Part shown: positions 17,935-25,670 of the stretch, one piece after another
How the letters are laid out: each line of letters opens with the position of its first letter
How positions within the stretch are numbered: the stretch's first letter is position 1
Assembly (NCBI GenBank): GCA_002559145.1
Contig: NTXX01000078.1
Coordinates: 157,383-221,382 of the forward strand
Direction of reading: 5' to 3'
Length of the DNA: 64,000 bases
Source of the DNA: Bacillus sp. AFS006103
GTDB lineage: Bacteria > Bacillota > Bacilli > Bacillales > Cytobacillaceae
Notes under the pieces: model-generated
Databases searched by the model: none
What the model saw: only the letters and a program-made list of their open reading frames with translations
Told to the model about the DNA's origin: nothing
Translations under genes and position numbers: made by a program

Positions 17935-18232
17935 AGCTGTTACATCCTCTCTTCACCGGATAGATGAACATCTTATAGCCCTGCAAATACTCCCAAAACT
18001 TCTCGCCGGCGTTTTCCTCGATGAATTGAATCGTTTCTTCCTCCGAACTCCAGTCACTCATTCCCTTCACTTCCGCAATGACCATTTCCGCACCATCAAT
18101 TGACTTTTTTTCAAGAAACCAATTCAACCGTTTTTTTGCAAAGGTATTCTTCAATAACTCATCAATTTCTGCGGAAAAATCACCAGCTTCTGGACGGACA
18201 AAACAAAAGTCAATATAGGTCTCACTAGTCAT
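17921..18232 (-). CDS. Hypothetical protein with C-terminal CxxC, in the molybdoenzyme operon
   Basis: 103 residues from the ATG at 18232 (two codons after an alternative ATG at 18238 that sits too close to the AAGGTG ribosome site). Charged and soluble, it ends in CNSCGTH, a possible metal- or cluster-binding tail. It overlaps both neighbouring genes, so it belongs to the operon. The family is not recognised; a small chaperone for cofactor insertion or complex assembly is conceivable but unproven. Confidence 0.6.
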   Translation of the reverse strand: MTSETYIDFCFVRPEAGDFSAEIDELLKNTFAKKRLNWFLEKKSIDGAEMVIAEVKGMSDWSSEEETIQFIEENAGEKFWEYLQGYKMFIYPVKRGCNSCGTH

Positions 18233-18416
18233 GGACATTCACACCTTTTTTATAGATAAGGAATGCGACTGGAAATAAAATAACATTGATGACCGCAGCG
18301 ATGATGGTATTTGAGTAATTTTCAAAGAAATATTGATGTACCATATATTGAGTGAAAATAATATTTAACATCAACACCGCAAGTAGTAACACAACAGGCA
18401 GATAACTACGCTTCAT
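18225..18416 (-). CDS. Small two-span membrane protein in the molybdoenzyme operon
   Basis: 63 residues with two predicted transmembrane helices (about 6-25 and 37-56). It starts inside the end of the Rieske gene, with GGGGTG 7 bases before the ATG, and its end overlaps the next gene. Such small proteins often serve as anchors or assembly subunits; here it could hold the Rieske protein or the catalytic subunits at the membrane (inference). Confidence 0.65.
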   Translation of the reverse strand: MKRSYLPVVLLLAVLMLNIIFTQYMVHQYFFENYSNTIIAAVINVILFPVAFLIYKKGVNVHD

Positions 18417-18930
18417 AACGTTTCACCCCTACTGCATATACTGCATCATTTTCAACCTTTACATAAATTTCAGGAAGCGGACGGCGCGGTGGTCCAGCAA
18501 TTGGTGCACCAGATTCCACATCGAATTTTCCGTGATGGCAAGGACACAGCATTTCACCTTCATCCTTTTTCCAAAACACAGGACATCTTAGGTGGGTACA
18601 GGCATTTTGGTAGGCAACGTATTTCGTTTCCGATAGCCTAATTAAAATCGCACTGTCATGCTCACCCGGAAAGGCAAAGTCAACGGCGTCTCCGATTGGC
18701 AGCGCTTTGACATCGGTAATTTTATGCTTTGGATATTTTTTATCTCCCAATCCCGATAATTCTTTTGCAGCCAAGGCTCCCCAAGGAAGTGAGGAAACAG
18801 CAAATACTCCTGCCGCACCCACTAGTGTTTTCATAAAGCCGCGACGGTCAAGCTTTCTTTCATTATTACGGTTTATATTATGTGTGTAATTATCTTCATT
18901 GAATGGGATTTTATTATTTTTATCGGTCAT
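18406..18930 (-). CDS. Tat-exported Rieske [2Fe-2S] protein
   Basis: 174 residues. An N-terminal twin-arginine signal-anchor (DRRGFMKTLVGAAG, about 29-42, followed by a hydrophobic stretch) indicates folded export and probable retention in the membrane. The Rieske cluster ligands are clear: CTHLRC (Cys/His about 110-115) and CPCHHG (about 128-133). It should carry electrons at the outer membrane face. It lies 11 bases after the ferredoxin gene. A Rieske protein in an operon with a NarB-type molybdoenzyme and a b-type membrane subunit recalls the haloarchaeal nar operons more than the usual bacterial narGHI. Confidence 0.88.
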   Translation of the reverse strand: MTDKNNKIPFNEDNYTHNINRNNERKLDRRGFMKTLVGAAGVFAVSSLPWGALAAKELSGLGDKKYPKHKITDVKALPIGDAVDFAFPGEHDSAILIRLSETKYVAYQNACTHLRCPVFWKKDEGEMLCPCHHGKFDVESGAPIAGPPRRPLPEIYVKVENDAVYAVGVKRYEA

Positions 18931-18941
18931 GCGAATCCCTC

Positions 18942-19502
18942 CTAAAACAATTTAGTGACGCCCTGCAGGATACCAGGAAGATTCACTTTTACATTGGTTT
19001 CGCCTTCTAAGTAAGGCATACTTGTTACCCATTTACCATTATCAAGGTTAAATTGCTTTTGTTTGGCTTCAATTTCTTCATCTGTCAACCATTGCAAGGT
19101 ATTAGACGGGCACACACTCGCACACATTGGCGGGATGCCATCCTTGGTACGGTCAATACATAGGTCGCACTTGTACATTAAATTTTGCTCTGTATCAAAC
19201 TTCGGTATTCCATATGGGCAAGCAATCGTACAGTTTTGGCAGCCAATACATTTTTCAACAAGCGCCGAAAGCACCGCTCCTGTTTCGTGAATTTGGATCG
19301 CCTGTGCCGGACAGCTTCTCGCACAAGCTGGATTCACACAATGAAGGCACATAAGAGGCATGGTTTGACGGTTAACAAGCGGGTTAACGTCGTAAACATA
19401 GTTACGGTTACGTTCCTCATGCCCACCGCACTGTGTACAAGCCGCTAAACAAGAACGGCACCCTATACAGTTTTCAAGTTCAAGATATAGCCTCTTTTTC
19501 AT
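18942..19502 (-). CDS. Four-cluster 4Fe-4S ferredoxin subunit (DmsB/NrfC-like)
   Basis: 186 residues with four cysteine sets typical of electron-transfer subunits of molybdoenzymes: CIGCRSCLAAC (12-22), CLHCVNPACARSCP (about 52-65), CIGCQNCTIACP (about 88-99) and CDLCIDRTKDGIPPMCASVCP (about 112-132). It would relay electrons between the membrane subunit and the molybdenum subunit. No Tat signal is present, so it is cytoplasmic. Its ATG abuts the stop codon of the catalytic gene, which implies tight coupling. Confidence 0.9.
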   Translation of the reverse strand: MKKRLYLELENCIGCRSCLAACTQCGGHEERNRNYVYDVNPLVNRQTMPLMCLHCVNPACARSCPAQAIQIHETGAVLSALVEKCIGCQNCTIACPYGIPKFDTEQNLMYKCDLCIDRTKDGIPPMCASVCPSNTLQWLTDEEIEAKQKQFNLDNGKWVTSMPYLEGETNVKVNLPGILQGVTKLF

Positions 19503-21671
19503 TTACTGCACCTTCTTCATTTCTAGTTTTTCTATCTGTGCGGCACACGCTTTGAATTCCGGCATCCGTGACATCGGGTCAAGCGCGGCAATTGTTAATA
19601 GATTAATAGATTTATCGTGGCCAAAATGGTAGGGAACGAATACAGTATCTTTTCGAATCGCTTCCGTAATTTTCACTTTATATTCAGCCTCACCTCTACG
19701 GGTAAACAGGCGCACAAACTCTTCATGTTCAATGTTATATTTTGCAGCAGTTTCTGGATGCACTTCTACATATGGCTCTGGGCACATATCTCGTAAAAAC
19801 TGAATCCGGCGAGTTTGATTCCCAGAAAGATAATGGTAGACCACACGTCCGGTGGTTAAGCGCAATGGATATTCTTGATCTGGCTCTTCAGCGGGTGGAC
19901 GGTATGGAAGTGCACATATTTTAGCTTTCCCATCTGGATGATAGAACTTTTTATCTAAGAACATATGTGGTGTTCCTTCATCGGCTTCATCTTTACAAGG
20001 CCAAAACACACCATCTTGTTTGTCGATTTTATCCCATGTGGCTCCGTAATAATCAGCGTAGCCACCCTTAGAAGCTAAACGGAATTCGTCTGCCACATCT
20101 CTTGCTGTTTTCAAATGAGAGAAATATTTCCCTCTTCCAAGGTATTCTGCAAGCTCTGCTTGAATCTGCCAATCAGGCTTTGATTCACCAAGCGGCTCTT
20201 GGGCTTTATTGATCTTTATGATCCGTCCTTCTAGGTTTGTAACTGTTCCTTCATCTTCAGACCACGTAACTGTTGGAAGTATAACATCGGCAAATTCAGC
20301 TGATTCAGAAAGATAGAAGTCTGCACAAACCATGAAATCTAAACCCTTCATAGCTTTGCGGACAAAGTTTAAGTTTGGTGCAGATACTGCTGGATTTGAA
20401 CAGAGCAAATACATCGCTCGGATTGTTTTTTGTTCCATTAATTCAAACATTTCGTAAGCAGACACACCTGGCTGCGGCATTTCTTCTGGAGTAATTCCCC
20501 AAACCTGACATACTTCTTCAACATGCTTCGGATTCGTAAGTTTACGGTAGCCCGGAAGTAAGTCTGACTTTTGACCATGTTCACGGCCGCCTTGACCGTT
20601 TCCTTGACCCGTAAAAGTAGCAACCCCTGATTTTGGACGGCCAATTTTCCCAGTTACTAATGCCATGTTTGTGTAAGCCGATACGTTGTCGACCCCTTTA
20701 TGCTGCTGCTCGATCCCGCGGGCAAACATTACAACAGCATTTGGTGCTTTTCCGTAAATTTCAGCGGCACGAATGATCTTTTCAGGTGCAACGCCAGTAA
20801 TTTCACTTGTATATTCTGGTGTAAATTCCTTTACTAATTCTTTGGTTTCTTCAAAGCCATTTGTATGATTATTTACAAATTCTTCATCGGCATAGCCGTT
20901 TTGAATTAGTAAATTTAATATTCCGTTTGCAAGTGCAAGGTCTGTTCCTGGTCTTAAATCTAAGTGAACATCTGCCCTTCTGGCAATTGGTGTTTCACGA
21001 GGGTCTGCTACAATTAAGTAACCTCCCCTTTCCTGGACGGCCCACACTCGGAACATCGAAGTTGGGTGACACTCTGCTGTATTGCTTCCTGCAATAAACA
21101 AACAATCTGTTTCATGAAGATCTGTCCAAGGTAATGTTGAACCGCGGTCAACTCCAAAAGAACGGAGGAAGCCACCAGCTGCACTCGACATACAGAAACG
21201 GCCGTTATAGTCGATATAGCGAGTTTGCATCGCAACCCTTGCAAACTTCCCAGTTAAATAACATTTTTCATTGGTCATTGATACTCCACTGAAGACCGAT
21301 AAACTATCTTTTCCGTATTTGCTCTGAAGTTCAGCAAACTTTTTCGCAATTAGGCTGTAAGCTTCATCCCAGGTTGCTTCACGGAATCCTTCTTTTGTAC
21401 CCTTTAGTGAGGCATCATCCCGGATTAATGGTTTCAAGATTCGATCATCATGGTTTGTTTGCTGGTACGCAGTAACCCCTTTCGGACACATTTTTCCGAC
21501 GGTAACTGGCCAATCATAACGAGGCTCTACCCCGATTATTTTATTTGTTTTTGTATTCACACGTAAATTCATCCCGCATTGCATTCCACAATAGCTGCAG
21601 TGCGTTTTAACGAGTGTTTCATTTGGATGACGTAGATTCTCTATCTCCTTGAAAAACTTATCCCTTTGCAT
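19503..21671 (-). CDS. Molybdopterin oxidoreductase, NarB/NasC nitrate-reductase-like catalytic subunit
   Basis: 722 residues from the ATG at 21671, which has AAGGAGG 9 bases upstream; longer in-frame starts would overlap the previous gene heavily. N-terminal 4Fe-4S ligands are Cys25, Cys28, Cys32 and Cys62; the probable molybdenum ligand is Cys160 in NGRFCMSS. The segment GQGNGQGGREHGQ and the C-terminal MopB domain (about 600-715) fit the assimilatory NarB/NasC and FdhF branch. No Tat signal, hence cytoplasmic. Unlike usual NasC it is encoded with a membrane b-type subunit, a ferredoxin and a Rieske protein, and with Nre-like regulators, so a respiratory role, probably with nitrate, is likely. 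Another oxyanion or formate remains possible. Confidence 0.82.
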   Translation of the reverse strand: MQRDKFFKEIENLRHPNETLVKTHCSYCGMQCGMNLRVNTKTNKIIGVEPRYDWPVTVGKMCPKGVTAYQQTNHDDRILKPLIRDDASLKGTKEGFREATWDEAYSLIAKKFAELQSKYGKDSLSVFSGVSMTNEKCYLTGKFARVAMQTRYIDYNGRFCMSSAAGGFLRSFGVDRGSTLPWTDLHETDCLFIAGSNTAECHPTSMFRVWAVQERGGYLIVADPRETPIARRADVHLDLRPGTDLALANGILNLLIQNGYADEEFVNNHTNGFEETKELVKEFTPEYTSEITGVAPEKIIRAAEIYGKAPNAVVMFARGIEQQHKGVDNVSAYTNMALVTGKIGRPKSGVATFTGQGNGQGGREHGQKSDLLPGYRKLTNPKHVEEVCQVWGITPEEMPQPGVSAYEMFELMEQKTIRAMYLLCSNPAVSAPNLNFVRKAMKGLDFMVCADFYLSESAEFADVILPTVTWSEDEGTVTNLEGRIIKINKAQEPLGESKPDWQIQAELAEYLGRGKYFSHLKTARDVADEFRLASKGGYADYYGATWDKIDKQDGVFWPCKDEADEGTPHMFLDKKFYHPDGKAKICALPYRPPAEEPDQEYPLRLTTGRVVYHYLSGNQTRRIQFLRDMCPEPYVEVHPETAAKYNIEHEEFVRLFTRRGEAEYKVKITEAIRKDTVFVPYHFGHDKSINLLTIAALDPMSRMPEFKACAAQIEKLEMKKVQ

Positions 21672-22740
21672 TCTGGTTTGCCTCCTTGACTTTAACTTGA
21701 TGTGTTGCGAAGCCTGAGAATCTAGAGATTCTATATTTTCTGCGACATGGCAGGCATAGCTCGGCAAGATTAAAACCATCCTGCATGTTGAATTCCATAT
21801 CATTAACACCCAATACTTGGATGACATCGTTTGACTGTTCTACAGAGACAAAATGATCTCCGCACACCTTACATTCTTTCATGTGCTGCTCACCATAATG
21901 TTCACGGTAGTTTCTAGCAAATACGCTCATTGGACGGAATGGAATATGCGCTAGCTTTCCAAATGGTAAATAAATTAATGTTACGATCACAGAAAATTGG
22001 TGAATCAGTGACATTTGCGGCTGCATCCAGCCATGCAGGACAATATTTTGGAAAGTTAATAATAATCCAGTAATCGAAATAAATAACAATAAGTATAGCG
22101 GTAAAAAGTCATACATGAATTTTTGTTCTGCTCTCGCCTGCATATTACTTAAGCGGCGGTAAAGCGCCATGCACACACCCGCAGTCACCATGATCGCTGC
22201 GATATTTAGTGCATTATAGGAGAACCATGCAATAATTCCTTCGGCTTTGACATTCATTACGTTCATTCCAAATAACACAATCGTATAGTATCCATTATCT
22301 TCCATCGTAAAATACATCCAGCTGAACACAAGCGGGAAAGTTACCAAGCAGGCGAGGACACAGCCCCAGCCGATTAGAATATGCTGTACCCACCGGTAAA
22401 GCCCGCGGTTTCGAATAAAATCGTAAATGGCTAAATGATTAACAGCCGTTTTCGGTGTACTTTTTCGAAATAAAAGCTTTAAGCCCTTTTTGATCATAAT
22501 TTTGGTTGGCGGTCTTTCCCCCCAAGCAATAAAGCGGTAGAAAAATCCGCCAATAAATACGATTGTTCCGACCATGTATCCGTATAGATTTAAGTCAATG
22601 TGCGTGAACATTCGTGTGCCAATAAACATTAAAATCGCGATTCCGACAACCGTTAGAAACATTGATTTAGCAAAATGTGAAGCAAAAGCTTGATTGACCG
22701 ATCTTCCTAACTTTTTATTCGTTGCAATATTTGCTTGCAT
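21658..22740 (-). CDS. Membrane subunit, NarI/HdrE-like b-type cytochrome with zinc-ribbon tail
   Basis: 360 residues with about six membrane helices. Histidines in helices, such as WVQHILIGW near 116 and LIHQFS and KLAHIPF near 255 and 273, could ligate heme b, as in NarI/DsrM/HdrE proteins that oxidise quinol. The C-terminal 80 residues carry CKVCGDHF and CLPCRRKY, resembling a zinc or cluster-binding ribbon. It is the first gene of the operon and overlaps the catalytic gene by 14 bases. An AGGAGGG site lies 7 bases before the ATG. It probably links the quinone pool to the ferredoxin and molybdenum subunit. Confidence 0.72.
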   Translation of the reverse strand: MQANIATNKKLGRSVNQAFASHFAKSMFLTVVGIAILMFIGTRMFTHIDLNLYGYMVGTIVFIGGFFYRFIAWGERPPTKIMIKKGLKLLFRKSTPKTAVNHLAIYDFIRNRGLYRWVQHILIGWGCVLACLVTFPLVFSWMYFTMEDNGYYTIVLFGMNVMNVKAEGIIAWFSYNALNIAAIMVTAGVCMALYRRLSNMQARAEQKFMYDFLPLYLLLFISITGLLLTFQNIVLHGWMQPQMSLIHQFSVIVTLIYLPFGKLAHIPFRPMSVFARNYREHYGEQHMKECKVCGDHFVSVEQSNDVIQVLGVNDMEFNMQDGFNLAELCLPCRRKYRISRFSGFATHQVKVKEANQNAKG

Positions 22741-22761
22741 CCTAAGTCCCTCCTAAAAAAA

Positions 22762-22810
22762 TAACACCACCGTTTTTCTTACTCTAATTGTAAGAAAAAT
22801 GGTGGTGTTA
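22762..22810 (-). terminator. Strong terminator/leader hairpin before the molybdoenzyme operon
   Basis: A 21-bp stem with a single wobble pair (22762-22782 with 22790-22810) is followed on the minus strand by seven T residues, only a few bases before the ribosome site of the membrane-subunit gene. It can end transcription coming from the protease gene, or attenuate the operon itself. Confidence 0.85.
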
Positions 22811-22817
22811 TACATAT

Positions 22818-22832
22818 CAGGGAGTTCCCCTA
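22818..22832 (-). promoter_or_regulatory. Candidate NreC-like operator
   Basis: Minus strand TAGGG-N5-CCCTG. The staphylococcal NreC site is described as TAGGG-N4-CCCTA, so this differs by one spacer base and one arm base. The site lies upstream of the molybdoenzyme operon that is linked to an NreC-like regulator. A TACAAT at 22792-22787 would put the centre of the site about 45 bases before the start point. Confidence 0.45.
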
Positions 22833-22899
22833 TCATGGGGGAGAAAAACCCTTAGAAATGTTATTTTAGACAAATGTCTGTCACATTTAGTATTGGCAC

Positions 22900-24081
22900 C
22901 TATTGTTGCGCGTATTTTTTACGCCATGAATAGAATAGAAGCATGAACCCAATAAGTATTTGCAAGGTAAATAGGATTGCATCCCAAAACGGAAGAGAGG
23001 TCGGCCCTTCAGAAAAACCAGGAAGGATTTTTTTCCATGCAAACAATAATTGTGGGATATAAAAGAATGTATATAAGCTCACAGTCAATGCGACTCCTAA
23101 AGCGTAAAAGACTGAATATAAGTTAACAATTCTTCTTTCTCCCTCAAACGTTACCTCTTTTATCGATGGAACCTTTAGAAATGAAATCTTCTCTTTTATT
23201 GCCTGCTGGGCATTTTCCATCAAATTATAGCAGCCAGATACATTTTCAAAAACATAATATAAATCGGTTTTCATATAGATACAAAGTTGGTATATCATGC
23301 GGATAAAGGTATCTAATACAATAATATTCATTATGCTCAGGAATATCCCTGAACCATTTGGTACAATCAGTTGACTTATCAAGGCAATGGAAAGGATTAC
23401 AGTATCAAAACAAATCCCAGCCATGAATAAAACATTTCGATCTTTTGATGGAAGTTTCCATACTGAAGACATATCTGTTTCTAATACGACTAGGAATAAA
23501 CGGTGACCTACTTCCAATTTAGTAGGAAGATTTTGAGCTCTCATCGCTAGAATATGGCCGAATTCATGTATTAATACTGTACAAAAAGTTAAGATAATCC
23601 AGGTTGGGATATTCAGGACCATATAATCAAAGACAAATAAGTCTTTGTAATGAGGAAAAAGACTTGGATGGGATAATAAAAGGAACAAATTTAACATAAA
23701 TAAAGCAACATAAAAGAGCAAAGCAACCTTATTAAAAAAGAATTTCCCCATCTTTGGCGAAATCCCCACAAAACCCAAATTCTCCTTTATCTTTACCTTT
23801 GTCACAACTCTTACACCATCAATTTCAGCAATTAAATTCAGCTCTAATAGCTGCTCAGCGAAATCGATAAGGTCAACTTTTTCTTTAGGATATTTTACTC
23901 TGAGTTGTTGTTCAACTATCTCTAATGACTCTCCATTGTTGATTAAATCGATTGCATCAATACAAACCTTTGGCATTTCAAAAAATTCACCGGAATTTAT
24001 ATTTTCAACAATAAAGTGTTTTTTTTCTTTACGAATTTTAATAGGGACTAATGTTAGATTTGAATTAGCGGAAATGACCAT
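22900..24081 (-). CDS. PqqD-like / M50 zinc metalloprotease membrane protein
   Basis: 393 residues. The first ~95 residues form a PqqD-like peptide-recognition domain; the remainder is a multi-span membrane protein with the zinc-protease motif HEFGH near 172 (VLIHEFGHILAMRA) within the first helices, characteristic of M50 site-2-type proteases. Proteins with this layout, such as YydH-type proteases, occur in gene clusters for ribosomally made, modified peptides, where they process or export the precursor. The gene lies 77 bases after a 20-residue Cys/Trp peptide gene, with a terminator hairpin in between. The AGGA ribosome site is weak, consistent with low expression relative to the peptide. 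Confidence 0.8.
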   Translation of the reverse strand: MVISANSNLTLVPIKIRKEKKHFIVENINSGEFFEMPKVCIDAIDLINNGESLEIVEQQLRVKYPKEKVDLIDFAEQLLELNLIAEIDGVRVVTKVKIKENLGFVGISPKMGKFFFNKVALLFYVALFMLNLFLLLSHPSLFPHYKDLFVFDYMVLNIPTWIILTFCTVLIHEFGHILAMRAQNLPTKLEVGHRLFLVVLETDMSSVWKLPSKDRNVLFMAGICFDTVILSIALISQLIVPNGSGIFLSIMNIIVLDTFIRMIYQLCIYMKTDLYYVFENVSGCYNLMENAQQAIKEKISFLKVPSIKEVTFEGERRIVNLYSVFYALGVALTVSLYTFFYIPQLLFAWKKILPGFSEGPTSLPFWDAILFTLQILIGFMLLFYSWRKKYAQQ

Positions 24082-24115
24082 TTAAACACCGTTCCTAACA
24101 AGTAATCTATAAATA

Positions 24116-24153
24116 AAACAGGATGCTAAGTTTTTTTCTAGCATCCTGTTTTT
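24116..24153 (-). terminator. Attenuator terminator between peptide and protease genes
   Basis: A 14-bp stem, AAAACAGGATGCTA / TAGCATCCTGTTTT, begins six bases after the peptide stop codon, and is followed on the minus strand by TTTATTTAT. A terminator in this position commonly keeps a precursor peptide in large excess over its processing enzymes. Confidence 0.8.
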
Positions 24154-24158
24154 CATGC

Positions 24159-24221
24159 TTATACAAACCAACAAATCCAACAACCAGTTAACTTTACTTT
24201 TTTTAATTTACGGATTTTCAA
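24159..24221 (-). CDS. 20-residue cationic Cys/Trp peptide, candidate RiPP or pheromone precursor
   Basis: A short frame beginning with TTG at 24221 encodes a 20-residue peptide: a lysine/arginine-rich N-terminal half (MKIRKLKKVKLTG) and a C-terminal CWICWFV. The ribosome site AAAGGGGGTGA, one base from ideal, lies 5 bases before the TTG, which argues strongly for translation. An in-frame GTG nine bases earlier overlaps that site and is less likely. The gene starts 18 bases after the HD-GYP stop codon and precedes a terminator and a PqqD-M50 protease gene, the context expected for a precursor with a basic leader and a short core. The alternative is a leader peptide controlling the terminator through Trp or Cys codons. 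Confidence 0.65.
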   Translation of the reverse strand: MKIRKLKKVKLTGCWICWFV

Positions 24222-24239
24222 GGCGCTCACCCCCTTTAA

Positions 24240-25421
24240 TTAGTATAAAGTTGCTGTAATTTCCTTATTTATTTCAATTTCAGATTTATCATGGATTTCT
24301 TTCCATAATGGAAAAGCCCTTTGAAATAAATTAACTAATTCAGGATCAAATTGGGTTCCTTTCCCCTCTAATATTCTCTGAAACGCCTCCTCAACTGACA
24401 ACGCATTTCTATAGGACCTATTAGATGTCATAGCATCAAACGCATCTGCAATTGCAGCCACTCGAGCAAGAAACGGGATATCCTCACCCTTCAATTGATC
24501 AGGATAGCCTTTTCCATCCCACCGTTCATGATGAGATCGAATTACTTCGATACTACTGTTTAATCCAACCACTTTCGAAACTGCTTCAGCCCCTACGGTA
24601 GTGTGGGATTTTATTATTTCATACTCTTCTATTGTTAGCTTTGACGGTTTCATTAAAATATGATCAGGGATATGAATTTTTCCAATATCATGAAGTAGAC
24701 AAGCAAAATTAAATGCCTTTAGATCTTCTTCGGAATACTTCGCAGTTACTTTTGCTAACTCAAGAGCATAACTTGCAACTCGTTCACTATGACCTCTTGT
24801 ATATGGGTCCTTTAGTTCAAGAGTAGCAATAACTCCCTTTACAATACCCGTAAGCTGTTGATCATAGGAGGTTTTAATTGCATTTACATACGCTTGGAAT
24901 CGCGATAACAATACAAATGCTAATATTGATAGAGTAGACACCAATAAAATTCCTATAAATACAACAGGAGCCTTGATCAATAATCCCACTGCAATATATT
25001 TAAAAATTAATCCAACTGAAACCACTATCATAAAAGGCTTACTAACAAATATTGGTGATAGCAAAAGCCAAAAGATTTCCCCTGCACTGCCGCCCTTATA
25101 AGCATCAGGATTACCATAGAAAGTTATAATGTCATTTAAAAATGTTATGCATGTATAACTTATAAAATAGATATATTTTATATAGTATGATTTTTGCTTT
25201 TTAGCAAAATAGTTGGCAACAGGTATTAAAGCAAACATGAATAAATAAATCAAAAAAATTAGTCGATTCGATGTCTGGTCACTAAATTGAGGGAAGTACA
25301 CAGTGATAAAATTAAAAATAATATCAAAAGAGATTGATATTATATAGAATAAAATTAAAAACCACTTTAGTGTCTGAGCTTCTTCATTTTTCAAATTAGG
25401 ATCTATCATTTGTTTTTTCAT
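24240..25421 (-). CDS. HD-GYP phosphodiesterase with six-span membrane sensor
   Basis: 393 residues. The N-terminal ~185 residues form about six membrane helices; the C-terminal domain is HD-GYP, with HD in LLHDIGK near 240 and HHERWDGKGYP near 295. HD-GYP enzymes hydrolyse cyclic di-GMP or related dinucleotides. The membrane part is clearly related to that of the histidine kinase encoded upstream (shared PVAxYFxKK, LSPIFV and YxNxxxTxY segments), so both proteins probably sense the same signal. A sigma-A promoter lies about 35-65 bases upstream, and GAGAGG precedes the ATG. It is followed directly by the 20-residue peptide gene. Confidence 0.85.
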   Translation of the reverse strand: MKKQMIDPNLKNEEAQTLKWFLILFYIISISFDIIFNFITVYFPQFSDQTSNRLIFLIYLFMFALIPVANYFAKKQKSYYIKYIYFISYTCITFLNDIITFYGNPDAYKGGSAGEIFWLLLSPIFVSKPFMIVVSVGLIFKYIAVGLLIKAPVVFIGILLVSTLSILAFVLLSRFQAYVNAIKTSYDQQLTGIVKGVIATLELKDPYTRGHSERVASYALELAKVTAKYSEEDLKAFNFACLLHDIGKIHIPDHILMKPSKLTIEEYEIIKSHTTVGAEAVSKVVGLNSSIEVIRSHHERWDGKGYPDQLKGEDIPFLARVAAIADAFDAMTSNRSYRNALSVEEAFQRILEGKGTQFDPELVNLFQRAFPLWKEIHDKSEIEINKEITATLY

Positions 25422-25457
25422 TTGTTAACCTCTCAAAAAGTATTAGCATGAATCATT

Positions 25458-25486
25458 TTTATAATAGTAATAAGTTATTTAATCAA
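25458..25486 (-). promoter_or_regulatory. Sigma-A promoter of the HD-GYP/peptide unit
   Basis: Minus strand TTGATT (25486-25481), 17-base spacer, TATAAA (25463-25458). The start point near 25451 would give a short leader of about 30 bases. Confidence 0.65.
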
Positions 25487-25670
25487 GAAGGTAATAAATA
25501 TATATTCTAATAAGACCCTTATTCTGACACTTTCCTCTATTATAAAACATTTATTTTAATCGGAATACATAAAACATCATTGATTTATGTATAAAAAAGA
25601 AATATTTTAAAATAAATTGTAGAATATAGGCATTATGTTTAATTATAGGGATTTTCTGTAAAATATAGAT

